A DNA stretch of 11,787 bases from Ruminococcaceae bacterium UBA4306 (GTDB taxonomy: Bacteria; Bacillota; Clostridia; Oscillospirales; Acutalibacteraceae): contig DGUQ01000071.1 of NCBI GenBank assembly GCA_002394725.1, positions 1 through 11,787 of the forward strand, read 5' to 3'. The notes below the pieces were generated by a model. The model saw only the letters and a list, made by a program, of their open reading frames with translations. It was not told the DNA's origin and did not search any database. A program made the translations under genes and the position numbers. Below, one piece after another: positions 11,199 through 11,787 of this stretch (its first letter is position 1; every line of letters starts with the position of its first letter).

Positions 11199-11787
11199 AT
11201 GATTGATTTGACCAAGTATGGTATCAACGACGTACAGGAGATCGTTTACAATCCCTCGTACGAACAGCTTTTTAAGGATGAGATGGATCCCGCGCTGACC
11301 GGCTTTGATAAGGGTCAGCTCACCGAGCTGGACACCGTCAACGTCATGACCGGTATCTACACCGGCAGATCCCCCAAAGATAAGTTCATCGTCATGGACG
11401 ACACTTCCAAGGACACCGTTTGGTGGACGACTCCCGAGTATCCCAACGATAACCATCCGGCTACCAAAGAGGCGTGGGACGAGTGCAAGAAGCTTGCGCT
11501 CGAGGAGCTCTCCGGCAAGAAGCTCTATGTTGTAGACTGCTTCTGCGGTGCGAACAAGAACACCCGTATGGCGATCCGTTTCATCATGGAGGTCGCATGG
11601 CAGGCTCACTTTGTCAAGAACATGTTCATCCAGCCCACCGAGGAGGAGCTCAAGAACTTTGAGCCTGATTTCATCAGCTACAACGCTTCCAAGGCAAAGG
11701 TCGAGAACTACAAGGAGCTCGGACTCAACTCCGAGACCGCGGCGATCTTCAACGTCACCTCTCGTGAGCAGGTCATCCTGAACACCT
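11199..11787 (+). CDS. pckA: Phosphoenolpyruvate carboxykinase (ATP), N-terminal part (3' end outside window)
   Basis: 196 residues to the window edge, start MIDLTKYGI, with AGGAGG (11186-11191) 7 bases before the ATG. PEP carboxykinase of the ATP type interconverts oxaloacetate and PEP. In anaerobic gut Clostridia it often works toward carboxylation in mixed-acid fermentation as well as in gluconeogenesis. The motif TGIYTGRSPKDKFIV (51-65) is the conserved substrate-binding block, with R57 the expected oxaloacetate/PEP-binding arginine. LYVVDCFCGAN (109-119) and the RFIMEVAWQAHFVKNMFIQP segment are also typical. The catalytic kinase loops lie beyond the window. Identity is secure; the direction of flux is inference. 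Confidence 0.97.
   Translation, partial: MIDLTKYGINDVQEIVYNPSYEQLFKDEMDPALTGFDKGQLTELDTVNVMTGIYTGRSPKDKFIVMDDTSKDTVWWTTPEYPNDNHPATKEAWDECKKLALEELSGKKLYVVDCFCGANKNTRMAIRFIMEVAWQAHFVKNMFIQPTEEELKNFEPDFISYNASKAKVENYKELGLNSETAAIFNVTSREQVILNT

Overview
The window looks like chromosomal DNA from a Gram-positive Clostridia, most likely a gut Oscillospiraceae/Ruminococcaceae-type organism. This is inferred from the infB-rbfA-DHH phosphoesterase-truB gene order, the strong AGGAGG ribosome binding sites, TTGACA/TATAAT-type promoters, a CsoR-controlled copper operon, an ATP-type PEP carboxykinase, and short palindromic repeats built on CTCCCTTT...AAGGGAG. No phage, plasmid or transposase gene is visible.

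Layout. 1-3323 (+) is the end of the translation/RNA-processing operon: the 3' part of infB, a palindromic repeat element (945-1107), rbfA, an NrnA-like DHH phosphoesterase and truB, with the last three overlapping. 3335-3666 is a compact locus missing from the long-ORF view. It holds a 33-residue hydrophobic peptide on the minus strand with a strong ribosome binding site and promoter, and facing it a short RNA on the plus strand with its own strong promoter. The two share one bidirectional terminator. I read it as a type I toxin-antitoxin module of the small holin-like toxin kind. 3704-4405 (-) is a DUF6062-like protein with two CxxC...CxxH cysteine/histidine modules. 4643-6940 (+) is a 765-residue polytopic membrane protein of probable GT-C glycosyltransferase type, followed by a 94-residue two-helix membrane protein (7004-7288).

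7289-7752 has no convincing gene. It contains a terminator, a 19-bp perfect inverted repeat, a mosaic of nested palindromic repeats and a bidirectional terminator. 7753-10763 (-) is a copper homeostasis operon: csoR, then a Cu(I) P1B-type ATPase whose C-terminus is a second heavy-metal-associated domain that looks like a fused CopZ chaperone with its own internal ribosome binding site and start codon. Its promoter (10996-11024) has one CsoR-type palindrome filling the -35/-10 spacer and a second about 32 bp downstream. 11199 to the window end (+) is the 5' part of pckA, preceded by a promoter and a leader that can fold into a three-way junction touching the ribosome binding site.

The most notable items are the type I toxin-antitoxin locus, whose two RNAs start with the same sequence; the CopA-CopZ fusion with retained internal translation signals; the two-armed palindromic repeat elements in operon gaps; and the pckA leader. 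All functional statements come from reading the sequence and knowing the families; no search or folding program was run.
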